Part shown: positions 7,411-15,289 of the stretch, in pieces
Position numbering within the stretch: the first letter of the stretch is position 1
Layout of the letters: every line of letters starts with the position of its first letter
Assembly: GCA_900539915.1 (NCBI GenBank)
Contig: UQDU01000023.1
Span: forward strand, 1 to 34,936
Length of the DNA stretch: 34,936 nt
Origin: an uncultured Bacteroidales bacterium
GTDB taxonomy: Bacteria; Bacteroidota; Bacteroidia; Bacteroidales; Muribaculaceae
Reading direction: 5' to 3'
The notes under the pieces: generated by a model
What the model saw: only the letters and a program-made list of their open reading frames with translations
The model's database searches: none
What the model was told of the DNA's origin: nothing
Position numbers and translations under genes: made by a program

Positions 7411-8577
7411 ATGGGCGACCAGAGATATATGCGCCGTGGCGTGTCGGCCTCTAAAGAGGATGTCCACGCAGCCATCAAAAATGTCGACAAAGGCATATTC
7501 CCCAAAGCATTCTGCAAGATAATCCCCGACATACTCGGCGGCGACCATGAATACTGCAACATAATGCATGCCGACGGAGCCGGCACGAAGTCATCGCTCG
7601 CATACCTCTACTGGCGCGAGACCGGCGACCTGAGCGTATGGAAAGGGATTGCCCAGGACGCTCTGGTGATGAATATTGACGACCTCCTATGCGTAGGAGC
7701 CACCGAGGGTATCCTCGTGTCATCGACCATCGGGCGCAACAAGATGCTCATCCCCGGTGAGGTCATCGCAGCCATCATCAACGGCACAGAGGAACTTCTG
7801 GCCGACCTGCGCGCCCAGGGCATAGGCATCTACAGCACAGGCGGCGAGACAGCCGATGTAGGCGACCTCGTGCGTACCATCATCGTGGACTCCACGGTCA
7901 CATGCCGCATGAAACGCGCCGATGTCATCAACAACGCCAACATAGCCGACGGCGATGTCATCGTAGGCCTTGCATCGTCAGGCCAGGCCACCTATGAGGA
8001 CGGCTACAACGGAGGCATGGGGAGCAACGGTCTGACATCTGCCCGTCACGATGTATTCGCACACTATCTTGCCGAAAAATACCCCGAGAGTTTTGATGCC
8101 GCCGTCCCCGACGACCTCGTATATTCCGGGTCAAAGCATCTGACCGATACCGTGGAAGGCTCACCGATAGATGCCGGCAAACTTGTGCTCTCTCCCACAC
8201 GTACCTACGCTCCCGTGGTCAAGAAAATCCTTGACGAGATGCGGCCCGAAATCCATGGCATGGTCCACTGCTCCGGCGGTGCGCTGACCAAAGTAATGCA
8301 CTTTGTAGAGGGTAAACATATAATCAAGGACAATCTCCTCCCCATCCCGCCGCTTTTCCGCCTGATAGCGGAGCAGAGCGGCACCGACCCTGCCGAGATG
8401 TATAAGGTGTTCAATATGGGCATGCGCCTTGAAATATACGTAGCTCCACAGCACGCCGAGCGCATCATTTCCATCGCCAAATCCTTTGGCATCGATGCAC
8501 AGGTGATAGGCCGTGTAGAAGATGCCCCGGCCAACCGCCTTACCATCCAGTCAGAACTCGGCACTTTCGAATATTGA
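7411..8577 (+). CDS. purM: AIR synthase-type phosphoribosylformylglycinamidine cyclo-ligase
   Basis: The 388-residue protein has the AIR synthase pattern of PurM: the glycine-rich substrate-binding stretch HADGAGTKSSLAYL (about residues 52-65; DGVGTK in classical PurM), MNIDDLLCVGATEG (about 88-101), and GGETADVGDLVRTI (about 148-161; GGETAEMP in the classical form). PurM closes the imidazole ring of purines, making aminoimidazole ribotide from formylglycinamidine ribotide with ATP. The protein is about 40 residues longer than the E. coli enzyme and departs from it in these motifs, as do other Bacteroidota homologues. The gene is monocistronic here, with its own promoter box and a strong terminator 27 bp past the stop. 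Confidence 0.85.
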   Translation: MGDQRYMRRGVSASKEDVHAAIKNVDKGIFPKAFCKIIPDILGGDHEYCNIMHADGAGTKSSLAYLYWRETGDLSVWKGIAQDALVMNIDDLLCVGATEGILVSSTIGRNKMLIPGEVIAAIINGTEELLADLRAQGIGIYSTGGETADVGDLVRTIIVDSTVTCRMKRADVINNANIADGDVIVGLASSGQATYEDGYNGGMGSNGLTSARHDVFAHYLAEKYPESFDAAVPDDLVYSGSKHLTDTVEGSPIDAGKLVLSPTRTYAPVVKKILDEMRPEIHGMVHCSGGALTKVMHFVEGKHIIKDNLLPIPPLFRLIAEQSGTDPAEMYKVFNMGMRLEIYVAPQHAERIISIAKSFGIDAQVIGRVEDAPANRLTIQSELGTFEY

Positions 8578-8603
8578 AAGTGTCGCCGACAACATGATGA
8601 TAC

Positions 8604-8641
8604 AATCTGCCGACATTTGATTATGCCGGCAGATTTTTTTT
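8604..8641 (+). terminator. Rho-independent terminator of purM
   Basis: AATCTGCCG (8604-8612) pairs with CGGCAGATT (8627-8635) around a 14-base loop, and a run of eight T (8634-8641) follows directly. This is a textbook intrinsic terminator on the plus strand. Confidence 0.9.
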
Positions 8642-8680
8642 CGTATATTTAGGCGATAAAATGATGCGCTTAGAGCGTTT

Positions 8681-8688
8681 TATGTTTG
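8681..8688 (+). promoter_or_regulatory. -7 box of the mltF-like gene
   Basis: TATGTTTG matches TAnnTTTG and ends 18 bp before the ATG at 8707. The TTG inside the box is therefore not a start codon. No clear -33 element was seen. Confidence 0.5.
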
Positions 8689-8706
8689 ATATGTAATATT
8701 CCGTCC

Positions 8707-10116
8707 ATGAAAACACTCCGACTGCTGCCGATACTGCTTGCAGTAATAGTCATGGCCTCGATAGCCATAGTAGGATGCCGCAACAAGGCTGCCCGTCTCG
8801 ACGGCGGCGACTCCGACTCAACCGCCATGGGATTTCCCGACACCCTGAGAGTCGCGACTCTCTACAGTCCGCTGTCCTACTTCATCTACCGCGACCAGCC
8901 GATGGGCTATGACTACGACCTCCTGAATCAGCTTGCCCAGGATAAGAACATGCTTCTCGACCTCAAGATAGCTCCCAACCTCAACCGTGCCGTGGAGATG
9001 CTTGACTCCGGCCTGATAGACCTGATAGCATTCGAGGTGCCTATTACAGCCGAATACGCCGACCGAGTCATCCCTGCCGGACCTGAAAACATCACCTTCC
9101 AGGTGCTCGTGCAGCCTAAAGGCGACAGCCTCATTACCGATGTGACCCAACTCGTGGGACGTGACGTATATGTGGAGAAGGATTCCAAATACATGGCCCG
9201 AATGCAGAACCTCAACTCCGAACTCGGCGGAGGCATCAACATACATGCAATCGACAAGGATACCCTCATCACCGAAGACCTCATAGAAATGGTATCCGAA
9301 GGGAAAATCCCTCTGACAGTCGTAGACTCCGACATCGCACGTATCAACAAGACCTACTACAACGACCTTGACATCACCATGCAGCTAAGCTATCCGCAGC
9401 GTTCGGCATGGGGCGTATCGCCGATGACGCCATGGCTCGCCGATTCTATTAACACATGGAGCAAGATGGAACGGCCGCGCATGGCACGAGCCGAACTGCT
9501 CAAACGATACTTCGAGCTCAGCAAAAACTCCAATACCGTGCCCAACGACCCCGGGGCGATGCTCTTCAAGAACGGTGTAATATCCCCCTACGATGCCCTC
9601 TTCCGCCGCTACGCCAAGGACATCAGCTGGGACTGGCGTCTGCTCGCCGCCCAAGGCCATACCGAAAGCCGCTTCAACCCCAAAGCCAAGAGCTGGGCCG
9701 GTGCTCGCGGCATCATGCAGATTATGCCCAAAACCGCCCAGGCCTATGGCGTAAGCCTCAATAAGATAGCCGACAACAGCACCAATATCAAGACTGCCAC
9801 CGACATCATCAAGACTCTCAATGACATGTTCAAATCCCGCGTACCCGACCCTGCGGAGCGCAACAAGTTCATTCTCGCAGCATACAATGCCGGACCGGCG
9901 CATATTCTTGATGCCATAGCCCTCGCCAAGAAATACGGCAAAGACCCCACAAAATGGGACGGCAACGTGGCCGAAGCCATATTGATGAAGACCAATCCGC
10001 AATACTACAACGACCCCGTGGTCAAATACGGCTACTGCCGTGGCCGCGAAACCTACGCCTACGTCAACAAGGTCATGGACTACTATAACCGCGCCAAAGC
10101 CAAAGTGCCGCAGTAA
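8707..10116 (+). CDS. mltF: MltF-like membrane-bound lytic murein transglycosylase (lipoprotein)
   Basis: The 469-residue protein starts with a lipoprotein signal peptide ending in IVGC, so lipidation at Cys24 is expected. Residues about 45-260 form a periplasmic solute-binding domain of type 3 (from DTLRVATLYSPLSYF to the MTPWLADSINTW region). Residues about 300-440 form the soluble lytic transglycosylase domain: catalytic Glu320 in GHTESRFNP, then GARGIMQIMPKTAQAYG and LAAYNAGPAHILDA. MltF enzymes cleave the MurNAc-GlcNAc bond of peptidoglycan with formation of 1,6-anhydro-MurNAc, and the binding domain adjusts activity in response to muropeptides. An upstream in-frame TTG at 8686 lies in the promoter box and would displace the signal peptide, so the ATG at 8707 is chosen. 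Confidence 0.9.
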   Translation: MKTLRLLPILLAVIVMASIAIVGCRNKAARLDGGDSDSTAMGFPDTLRVATLYSPLSYFIYRDQPMGYDYDLLNQLAQDKNMLLDLKIAPNLNRAVEMLDSGLIDLIAFEVPITAEYADRVIPAGPENITFQVLVQPKGDSLITDVTQLVGRDVYVEKDSKYMARMQNLNSELGGGINIHAIDKDTLITEDLIEMVSEGKIPLTVVDSDIARINKTYYNDLDITMQLSYPQRSAWGVSPMTPWLADSINTWSKMERPRMARAELLKRYFELSKNSNTVPNDPGAMLFKNGVISPYDALFRRYAKDISWDWRLLAAQGHTESRFNPKAKSWAGARGIMQIMPKTAQAYGVSLNKIADNSTNIKTATDIIKTLNDMFKSRVPDPAERNKFILAAYNAGPAHILDAIALAKKYGKDPTKWDGNVAEAILMKTNPQYYNDPVVKYGYCRGRETYAYVNKVMDYYNRAKAKVPQ

Positions 10117-10140
10117 TTTACAGCCCCTCCCACCAAAATG

Positions 10141-10180
10141 CACCGAGGGCATCCGGCTGAAACGCCGGATGCCCTCGGTG
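10141..10180. terminator. 17-bp perfect hairpin between convergent mltF and efp
   Basis: CACCGAGGGCATCCGGC (10141-10157) is perfectly complementary to 10164-10180, with the 6-base loop TGAAAC. It lies 24 bp after the mltF stop and 34 bp from the efp stop, between convergent genes. The minus-strand side is followed by CATTTT and the plus-strand side by an AT-rich stretch, so it could stop transcription in both directions, although neither side has a long T tract. Confidence 0.7.
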
Positions 10181-10214
10181 ATATTAGCTTAATGTGATGA
10201 TTGGAGAGAGCGGC

Positions 10215-10781
10215 TTATGCCTTAACTCGCTCTACGTATGAACCGTCACGGGTATCGATCTTCACCTTGTCGCCTGTGTTGCAGAAGAGAGGCACACGTA
10301 CCTCTGCACCTGTCTCGAGTGTAGCGGGTTTGAGTGTGTTGGTGGCTGTATCACCCTTGATGCCGGGCTCGGTGTATGTAATCTCAAGCACCACGTTGAC
10401 AGGCATCTCGCATGTGAGGATTTCCTCTGAAGCTGCCTCCACCATAGCCTCGCAGATGTCGCCCTCTTTGAGGAACTGCACACCGTCGATGCTTTCGCCG
10501 TTGATGGCTATCTGCTCGAAAGTCTCAGTGTGCATGAAGTTGTAGCCCATCTCGTCCTTGTAGAGGAACTGGTAGGGGCGACGCTCTATACGCACCTCGT
10601 TGACCTTAACGCCAGAGTTCCAGGTTTTGTCAAGCACACGGCCTGTACGCACGTTCTTGAGTTTGGTACGCACGAAAGCCGGACCTTTGCCGGGCTTTAC
10701 ATGGAGAAATTCGACAATGAAGAAATAGTTGCCGTCGATATCGAGGCACATGCCGTTTTTGAAATCTGCGGTCGTTGCCAT
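10215..10781 (-). CDS. efp: Translation elongation factor P
   Basis: The 188-residue protein has the three-domain EF-P layout: an N-terminal KOW-like domain with FLHVKPGKGPAFVRTKLKN around residues 26-44, a middle OB domain, and a C-terminal OB domain with GDTATNTLKPATLETGAEVRVPLF. EF-P binds ribosomes stalled at consecutive prolines and helps peptide bond formation. Lys32 in the PGKGPAF loop is the position modified in many bacteria. The frame is open upstream to 10913, but homology begins at MATTADF, so the ATG at 10781 is used and 44 extra residues are rejected. A TAnnTTTG box lies 75 bp upstream on the minus strand. It runs convergent with the mltF-like gene. Confidence 0.97.
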   Translation of the reverse strand: MATTADFKNGMCLDIDGNYFFIVEFLHVKPGKGPAFVRTKLKNVRTGRVLDKTWNSGVKVNEVRIERRPYQFLYKDEMGYNFMHTETFEQIAINGESIDGVQFLKEGDICEAMVEAASEEILTCEMPVNVVLEITYTEPGIKGDTATNTLKPATLETGAEVRVPLFCNTGDKVKIDTRDGSYVERVKA

Positions 10782-10856
10782 AGGGATGTGTTGGTTTGTA
10801 GTGTATTTTATTGATTTATGATTGTTTACATCTGTATTGCCCACGAAACGGACATG

Positions 10857-10864
10857 CAAAGTTA
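10857..10864 (-). promoter_or_regulatory. -7 box of efp
   Basis: The minus strand reads TAACTTTG. A TTG at the complement of 10887-10889 is 22 bp further upstream. The box falls within what would be the reading frame extension of efp, which supports the shorter efp start. Confidence 0.6.
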
Positions 10865-10967
10865 CAAAAATTATTCCATTTAGCCACAATCTCATGCAGA
10901 TGCGCCACTTCAACGCTGCGTCAGATTGTTAATTTTTCTTTAATACCGCATTTTATCTGCCATATTG

Positions 10968-10998
10968 TTGTATCAAAACATAATTTTCTCTAATTTTG
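10968..10998 (+). promoter_or_regulatory. Promoter of the aromatic operon leader
   Basis: TTG at 10968-10970 and TAATTTTG at 10991-10998 are 20 bp apart, matching the Bacteroidota -33/-7 elements. Transcription should start near 11004, about 30 bases before the leader ATG. Confidence 0.7.
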
Positions 10999-11033
10999 CC
11001 AGCAAATAATCCAATAGGGTTATAATCTACAAA

Positions 11034-11090
11034 ATGAAGCGATTTAGCACATATTACTTTTATTCTTATTTTTATTTCGGCAAGAGATAA
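11034..11090 (+). CDS. pheL: Phe/Tyr-rich leader peptide of the pheA operon attenuator
   Basis: This frame encodes MKRFSTYYFYSYFYFGKR and a TAA stop. Four of the 18 residues are Phe and five are Tyr, grouped between codons 4 and 15, in front of an operon that makes exactly these two amino acids. That is the hallmark of a transcription attenuation leader peptide, where the ribosome senses charged tRNA-Phe and tRNA-Tyr. The stop codon lies 4 bases before the first strand of the antiterminator, so a ribosome reaching the stop would cover it. The peptide is expected to have no function beyond being translated. No Shine-Dalgarno site is visible, as is usual here. The symbol is by analogy to enteric pheL, not by homology. 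Confidence 0.85.
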   Translation: MKRFSTYYFYSYFYFGKR

Positions 11091-11094
11091 GAAA

Positions 11095-11170
11095 GGGATT
11101 TTATATGTGCCTACAGACATCCGACAGTTACACAGCCTCACGCCATGAGGCATCAACGATATAAAATCCC
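11095..11170 (+). promoter_or_regulatory. Antiterminator of the pheA operon attenuator
   Basis: GGGATTTTATAT (11095-11106) is perfectly complementary over 12 bp to ATATAAAATCCC (11159-11170). Between them lies a second hairpin, GCCTCA (11135-11140) with TGAGGC (11146-11151). The 3' arm overlaps the 5' arm of the terminator at 11163-11171, so the two structures exclude each other. When ribosomes stall at Phe or Tyr codons the first arm is free and this structure should form, allowing read-through. Confidence 0.8.
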
Positions 11171-11198
11171 GACCGTCAAGAGCGGCACGGGATTTTTT
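11163..11198 (+). terminator. Attenuator terminator upstream of pheA
   Basis: AAAATCCCG (11163-11171) pairs with CGGGATTTT (11188-11196), with a possible inner CCG/CGG pair (11173-11175 with 11183-11185). The T run continues to 11198. It ends 20 bp before the pheA ATG, so it would stop transcription before the first structural gene. Confidence 0.85.
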
Positions 11199-11217
11199 AT
11201 TAACATCACAATCACGC

Positions 11218-12096
11218 ATGACACTACCATCAGACGACAACTCAGCCTCAGCCCTAAGAGTGGGCATACAGGGCGTCCCCGGTTGCTACCACGATGCAGC
11301 CGCCCACCTCTATTTTGCTGACCGTGACATCACGCCGGTGGCGTTTGACACGTTTGACGCTGAGTTTGACCATCTGTCCAACGATGCCTCCATGGTGGGA
11401 GCCGTGGCCATAGAAAACACCATAGCCGGTGCCCTGCTCCAGAACCACGAACTGCTCCGCAAGAGCAATCTCGTCATCATCGGCGAACACAAGATGCGCA
11501 TATCCCACACGCTGTGCGCCCTCCCGGGACAGAAGATAGAGGAGCTTACGGAGGTCAATTCCCACCCGATGGCTCTCATGCAGTGTGCCAACTACCTCAA
11601 CCTCCATCCCAACCTCCGCAAGGTCGAGAAATTTGACACTGCCGGAAGCGCCAAGGAGATTTCAGAACAGCATCTCACAGGACATGCCGCCGTGTGTGGC
11701 GAATATGCCGCCCGGCTCTACGGGCTTGAGGTCCTTGACCGGGGTATAGAGACCAATAAGCGTAATTTCACCCGGTTTCTCTTCGTCTGTGATCCTCTCA
11801 TGGCCCACGACCTCGCCCCACGCCCCGAGGACTCCGACAAGGCATCAATCGTGTTCACCATCCCCCACGCTAAAGGTTCTCTGTGCCATATCCTGACCAT
11901 ACTGTCATTCTACGACATCAACATGAGCAAAATCCAGTCGATGCCCATCATAGGGCGCGAGTGGGAATACCGCTTCTATGTCGATGTGACCTATGACAGC
12001 TACGTGCGCTACCGCCAGAGCATCGAAGCGGTGCGCCCCCTGCTCAACGACCTCAGAATCCTCGGCGAATATAAAGAATGCAAAAACGAAATATGA
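11218..12096 (+). CDS. pheA: Prephenate dehydratase with C-terminal ACT domain
   Basis: The 292-residue protein has the periplasmic-binding-like catalytic domain of prephenate dehydratase: VGIQGVPGCYHDAAA near the N-terminus, AVAIENTIAGALL around residues 62-74, and the catalytic NFTRFLF motif with Thr185. It converts prephenate to phenylpyruvate in the cytoplasm, the committed step to phenylalanine. Residues from about 208 on form an ACT domain, with GSLCHIL at the place of the GALV motif and KIQSMP at the place of ESRP, the region that binds phenylalanine. The ESRP motif is changed, as in some Bacteroidota homologues, so feedback inhibition may differ. No chorismate mutase domain is attached; that activity is on the fused protein two genes downstream. 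Its stop overlaps the next start as ATGA. Confidence 0.95.
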   Translation: MTLPSDDNSASALRVGIQGVPGCYHDAAAHLYFADRDITPVAFDTFDAEFDHLSNDASMVGAVAIENTIAGALLQNHELLRKSNLVIIGEHKMRISHTLCALPGQKIEELTEVNSHPMALMQCANYLNLHPNLRKVEKFDTAGSAKEISEQHLTGHAAVCGEYAARLYGLEVLDRGIETNKRNFTRFLFVCDPLMAHDLAPRPEDSDKASIVFTIPHAKGSLCHILTILSFYDINMSKIQSMPIIGREWEYRFYVDVTYDSYVRYRQSIEAVRPLLNDLRILGEYKECKNEI

Positions 12097-13259
12097 AAGA
12101 CATCATACCTGCTGACCGCGTAAGCCAGGTCAAAGAATACTACTTCTCGCGCAAACTGCGTGAGATAGCACAGATGAAAGCCTCGGGGCTTGACATCATA
12201 TCGCTCGGTGTGGGTGGTCCCGACCTTCCCCCGGCACCGTCAGTCATTGACACCCTGAGCCGCGAGGCCTCGCGTCCCGACACCCATTCCTACCAGCCCT
12301 ATGTAGGCATACCGGAGCTGCGACAGGCCTTTGCCGACTGGTATGGCCGCCACTATGGCGTCAAGCTCGACCCAGCCACCGAAATCCAGCCGCTTATCGG
12401 CTCCAAGGAGGGCATACTCCACGTGTCGCTTGCTTTCCTCAACCCCGGTGACGGTGTGCTTGTACCCAATCCCGGCTATCCCACTTATACAAGTGTAAGC
12501 CGTCTTGTAGGTGCTGAGATCTTCAGCTACGACCTGACCGAACAAAATGGCTGGATGCCTGACTTCGAAGCCCTCGAGCGTCTGCCCCTTGACCGCATCA
12601 AACTGATGTGGGTCAACTATCCCAACATGCCCACAGGCACTCCGGCATCGGCATCGCTGTTTGAGAAACTTGTGGCATTCGGCAAGAAACACGGCATAGT
12701 CATAGTCCACGACAACCCCTACAGCTTTATACTCAACGACCGTCCGCTCAGCATCCTGTCGACCCCTGGCGCAAAGGATGTGGCCATAGAGTTCAATTCC
12801 CTGTCAAAGAGCCACAATATGGCCGGATGGCGCATAGCCATGGTGGCCGCCAACCCGACATTCATCTCCTGGATACTGAAAGTCAAGAGCAATATCGACT
12901 CCGGGCAATTCCGCCCGATGATGCTCGCAGCGGTGGAGGCTCTAAAGCAGCCCGACAGCTGGTATGCCGAGGTCAACCGCGTGTACAGCGAGCGACGCGA
13001 AGTGGCCGAGAAAATCGCCACAGCCGCCGGCTGCACATTCGACCCGCGCCAGCAGGGACTCTTCGTCTGGGCTCGCATCCCCGACAGCTGTGAGTCAGCC
13101 GAAGCGATGTCTGACCGTCTGCTGTATGACGCCAACGTGTTCGTCACCCCCGGCAGCATATTCGGCAGCAACGGAGACCGATACATCCGCCTTTCACTCT
13201 GCACTCCGCGCGAACGTATGGAGGAAGCCCTGATCCGCGTGCAGAATCTCAATAAGTAA
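12093..13259 (+). CDS. PLP-dependent aminotransferase class I/II of the aromatic operon
   Basis: The 388-residue protein is a fold-type I aminotransferase: ISLGVGGPDLPPAP near the N-terminus, NPGYPTYTSV, MWVNYPNMPTGTPA, HDNPYSF (the Asp that binds the pyridine nitrogen), and SLSKSHNMAGWR with the Schiff-base Lys239. A conserved Arg in the C-terminal IRLSLC stretch binds the substrate carboxylate. Given the operon, it probably transaminates phenylpyruvate and 4-hydroxyphenylpyruvate, or prephenate. That is inference from context; the sequence also fits aspartate or diaminopimelate-type aminotransferases. The ATG at 12093 overlaps the pheA stop by four bases (ATGA), a common coupling arrangement. 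An ATG 15 bp upstream is in frame but would add five residues with no family counterpart. Confidence 0.88.
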   Translation: MKDIIPADRVSQVKEYYFSRKLREIAQMKASGLDIISLGVGGPDLPPAPSVIDTLSREASRPDTHSYQPYVGIPELRQAFADWYGRHYGVKLDPATEIQPLIGSKEGILHVSLAFLNPGDGVLVPNPGYPTYTSVSRLVGAEIFSYDLTEQNGWMPDFEALERLPLDRIKLMWVNYPNMPTGTPASASLFEKLVAFGKKHGIVIVHDNPYSFILNDRPLSILSTPGAKDVAIEFNSLSKSHNMAGWRIAMVAANPTFISWILKVKSNIDSGQFRPMMLAAVEALKQPDSWYAEVNRVYSERREVAEKIATAAGCTFDPRQQGLFVWARIPDSCESAEAMSDRLLYDANVFVTPGSIFGSNGDRYIRLSLCTPRERMEEALIRVQNLNK

Positions 13260-13286
13260 TCAATAATCAAAAAAACAATATATCTT

Positions 13287-14357
13287 ATGAAAGATCTCAA
13301 ACCAATCGTCGACGACATCAAACCCCTGATAATAGCCGGTCCGTGCAGCGCCGAGACCGAGAAGCAGGTCATGGATACTGCAACGCAGCTTGCCGAAAAC
13401 GGCATCAAGATATTCCGTGCCGGCATATGGAAACCTCGCACCAAACCCGGAGGCTTCGAGGGCGTAGGCAAAGAAGGACTCGGCTGGATGCGCCGCGTCA
13501 AGGACGAACTCGGCATGCTCACAGCTACCGAAGTGGCCACACGCCAGCATGTCAAGGATGCACTTGAAGCCGGCATAGACATCCTGTGGATAGGCGCACG
13601 CACATCGGCTAACCCGTTTGCCATGCAGGAGATAGCCGACACCCTCGCCGAGGCACAGGTGCCGGAGCTTCCCGTACTGGTCAAGAACCCCGTCAACCCT
13701 GACCTCGAACTGTGGATAGGCGCCCTCCAGCGCATCTACAACGCCGGCATACGCCGCCTGGGTGCCATACACCGCGGTTTCTCGGTCTACGGCAAACATC
13801 TCTATCGCAACATGCCCCAGTGGCACATACCCATTGAGCTGCGCCGCCGCATGCCCGACCTGCCCATAGTATGCGACCCCAGCCACATCGGCGGCAAACG
13901 CGAACTCATCGCCCCCCTCTCACAGCAGAGCCTCAACATGGGTTTTGACGGCCTCATCATCGAGAGCCACTGCACCCCCGACGAAGCATGGAGCGATGCC
14001 TCTCAGCAGGTGACTCCCGAGACCCTTGACCTTATCCTCAACACCCTCGTGGCCCCCACATCGTCACAGTCAACCGAAAATCTCTCGGCACTTCGCCAGC
14101 AGATTGACCGTATCGACAACGACCTTATCGAGCTTCTCAACAAGCGTATGCGCGTATCGCGCGAGATTGGCCAGTTCAAGAAAGAGCACTCGATGCCCGT
14201 AGTACAGGCCGGACGTTATGACGACATCATGCAGACACGCCGCAAACTCGCCGAGCAGATGGGCATGAGCGGAGACTTCATGGCAGCCGTACTGACAGCC
14301 ATCCACGAGGAGTCTGTGCGCCAGCAGCTCGAAATCCTCAATAACAACCGCGGATAA
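13287..14357 (+). CDS. aroG: Bifunctional 3-deoxy-7-phosphoheptulonate synthase / chorismate mutase (AroQ type)
   Basis: The 356-residue protein is a fusion. Residues 1 to about 255 form a DAHP synthase of the type I-beta (KDO8PS-like) group, with IAGPCSAETEKQ, FRAGIWKPRTKPGGFEG and CDPSHIGGKRE. It condenses phosphoenolpyruvate and erythrose 4-phosphate, the first step of the shikimate pathway. Residues about 265-350 form an all-helical AroQ chorismate mutase, from LSALRQQIDRIDNDLIELLNKRM to the IHEESVRQQ end, converting chorismate to prephenate. Having both ends of the pathway in one protein allows prephenate or chorismate to control entry. The gene sits 27 bp after the aminotransferase and 60 bp before tyrA, in the same operon and under the same attenuator. 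Confidence 0.95.
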   Translation: MKDLKPIVDDIKPLIIAGPCSAETEKQVMDTATQLAENGIKIFRAGIWKPRTKPGGFEGVGKEGLGWMRRVKDELGMLTATEVATRQHVKDALEAGIDILWIGARTSANPFAMQEIADTLAEAQVPELPVLVKNPVNPDLELWIGALQRIYNAGIRRLGAIHRGFSVYGKHLYRNMPQWHIPIELRRRMPDLPIVCDPSHIGGKRELIAPLSQQSLNMGFDGLIIESHCTPDEAWSDASQQVTPETLDLILNTLVAPTSSQSTENLSALRQQIDRIDNDLIELLNKRMRVSREIGQFKKEHSMPVVQAGRYDDIMQTRRKLAEQMGMSGDFMAAVLTAIHEESVRQQLEILNNNRG

Positions 14358-14417
14358 TCCGAGACACACTCCCCGTACTGACACCCACGCAATACACAGA
14401 CATCCGTCAATACAATC

Positions 14418-15191
14418 ATGAAAATCCTGATAATGGGAGCCGGCAAGATGGGCTCATTCTTCGCCGACCTGCTTTCGTCCACCCACGATGTGGCGGTCTA
14501 TGACCCCAACCCCGACAAGCTGCGCTTCACCTTCGGAGTGCGACGTTTCGCGTCGCTTGAAGAAGTAGACGAATTTGCCCCGGAGCTGGTCATCAACGCC
14601 TCGACGGTGAAATACACCCTCGATGCTTTCCGCCAGATACTGCCGCACATCCCCGATACGTGCATAATCTCCGACATCGCATCGGTCAAGACCGGGCTGC
14701 CCGAGTTTTATGCCACCTGCGGACACCCCTATGTCAGCACCCACCCGATGTTCGGCCCCACGTTTGCATCCCTGTCCAATCTCAGCAACGAAAACGCCAT
14801 CATCATATCCGAGGGTGACCATCTCGGCAAGATATTCTTCCGCGACATATACCAGAGACTCAATCTCCATATCGAGGAATACACCTTCGCCCAACACGAC
14901 GAGACCATAGCCTACTCGCTCTCCATACCGTTTGCCTCCACTCTCGTGTTCGGAAGCATCATGAAACATCAGGATGCACCCGGCACCACATTCAAGCGGC
15001 ATCTGGCCATAGCCCACGGACTGATGAGCGAAGACGACTACCTGCTGAGCGAAATCCTCTTCAACCCCAACACCCCCGACCAGCTCAAGCGCATCAGCGA
15101 ACGCCTCGAGGAGCTACGCGCCATAGTCGAACGCCGCGACTCCGACGCCATGCAGGCATACCTCGACTCCGTACGCCAAAACCTCAAATAA
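14418..15191 (+). CDS. tyrA: Prephenate dehydrogenase
   Basis: The 257-residue protein begins with the NAD(P)-binding motif ILIMGAGKMGSFFADLL and has the prephenate dehydrogenase pattern SDIASVKTGLPEF and THPMFGPTFASLSN, with the His and Pro-Met-Phe-Gly-Pro of the active site. It oxidatively decarboxylates prephenate to 4-hydroxyphenylpyruvate, the committed step to tyrosine. It lacks a fused chorismate mutase or a C-terminal ACT domain, so feedback by tyrosine may act elsewhere, for example through the upstream leader. It is the last gene of the operon; a terminator-like hairpin follows after 37 bp. Confidence 0.93.
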   Translation: MKILIMGAGKMGSFFADLLSSTHDVAVYDPNPDKLRFTFGVRRFASLEEVDEFAPELVINASTVKYTLDAFRQILPHIPDTCIISDIASVKTGLPEFYATCGHPYVSTHPMFGPTFASLSNLSNENAIIISEGDHLGKIFFRDIYQRLNLHIEEYTFAQHDETIAYSLSIPFASTLVFGSIMKHQDAPGTTFKRHLAIAHGLMSEDDYLLSEILFNPNTPDQLKRISERLEELRAIVERRDSDAMQAYLDSVRQNLK

Positions 15192-15228
15192 CCCATCCCC
15201 AATATCCCCCTGACGATATCGCATACAT

Positions 15229-15266
15229 ATCGGGCAGCCTCCATATTACATGGTCGGCTGCCCGAT
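15229..15266. terminator. Terminator-like hairpin after tyrA
   Basis: ATCGGGCAGCC (15229-15239) is perfectly complementary to 15256-15266, an 11-bp stem with a 16-base loop. The plus-strand tail is TAATATTTCT, only moderately T-rich. It stands between convergent tyrA and the gene at 15290-16015 and may serve both. Confidence 0.65.
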
Positions 15267-15289
15267 TAATATTTCTGTGAGGGGGGGGA

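Noticed and set aside
9385..10152. 255-codon open frame on the minus strand
   Set aside because: It is opposite the mltF-like gene, whose lipoprotein signal and catalytic motif are clear, and it would run through the hairpin after mltF.
10782..10913. 44-residue N-terminal extension of EF-P in the open frame
   Set aside because: EF-P homology starts at MATTADF, and a -7 promoter box for efp lies inside the extension.
12719..13735. 338-codon open frame on the minus strand
   Set aside because: It lies opposite the aminotransferase and DAHP synthase genes, which have clear family motifs; it has low-complexity composition and no recognisable domain.
15281..15288. Run of eight G, possible phase-variation tract
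   Set aside because: It lies after the stop codon of the beta-barrel-like gene, so slippage would not change the protein; no other start or frame depends on it.
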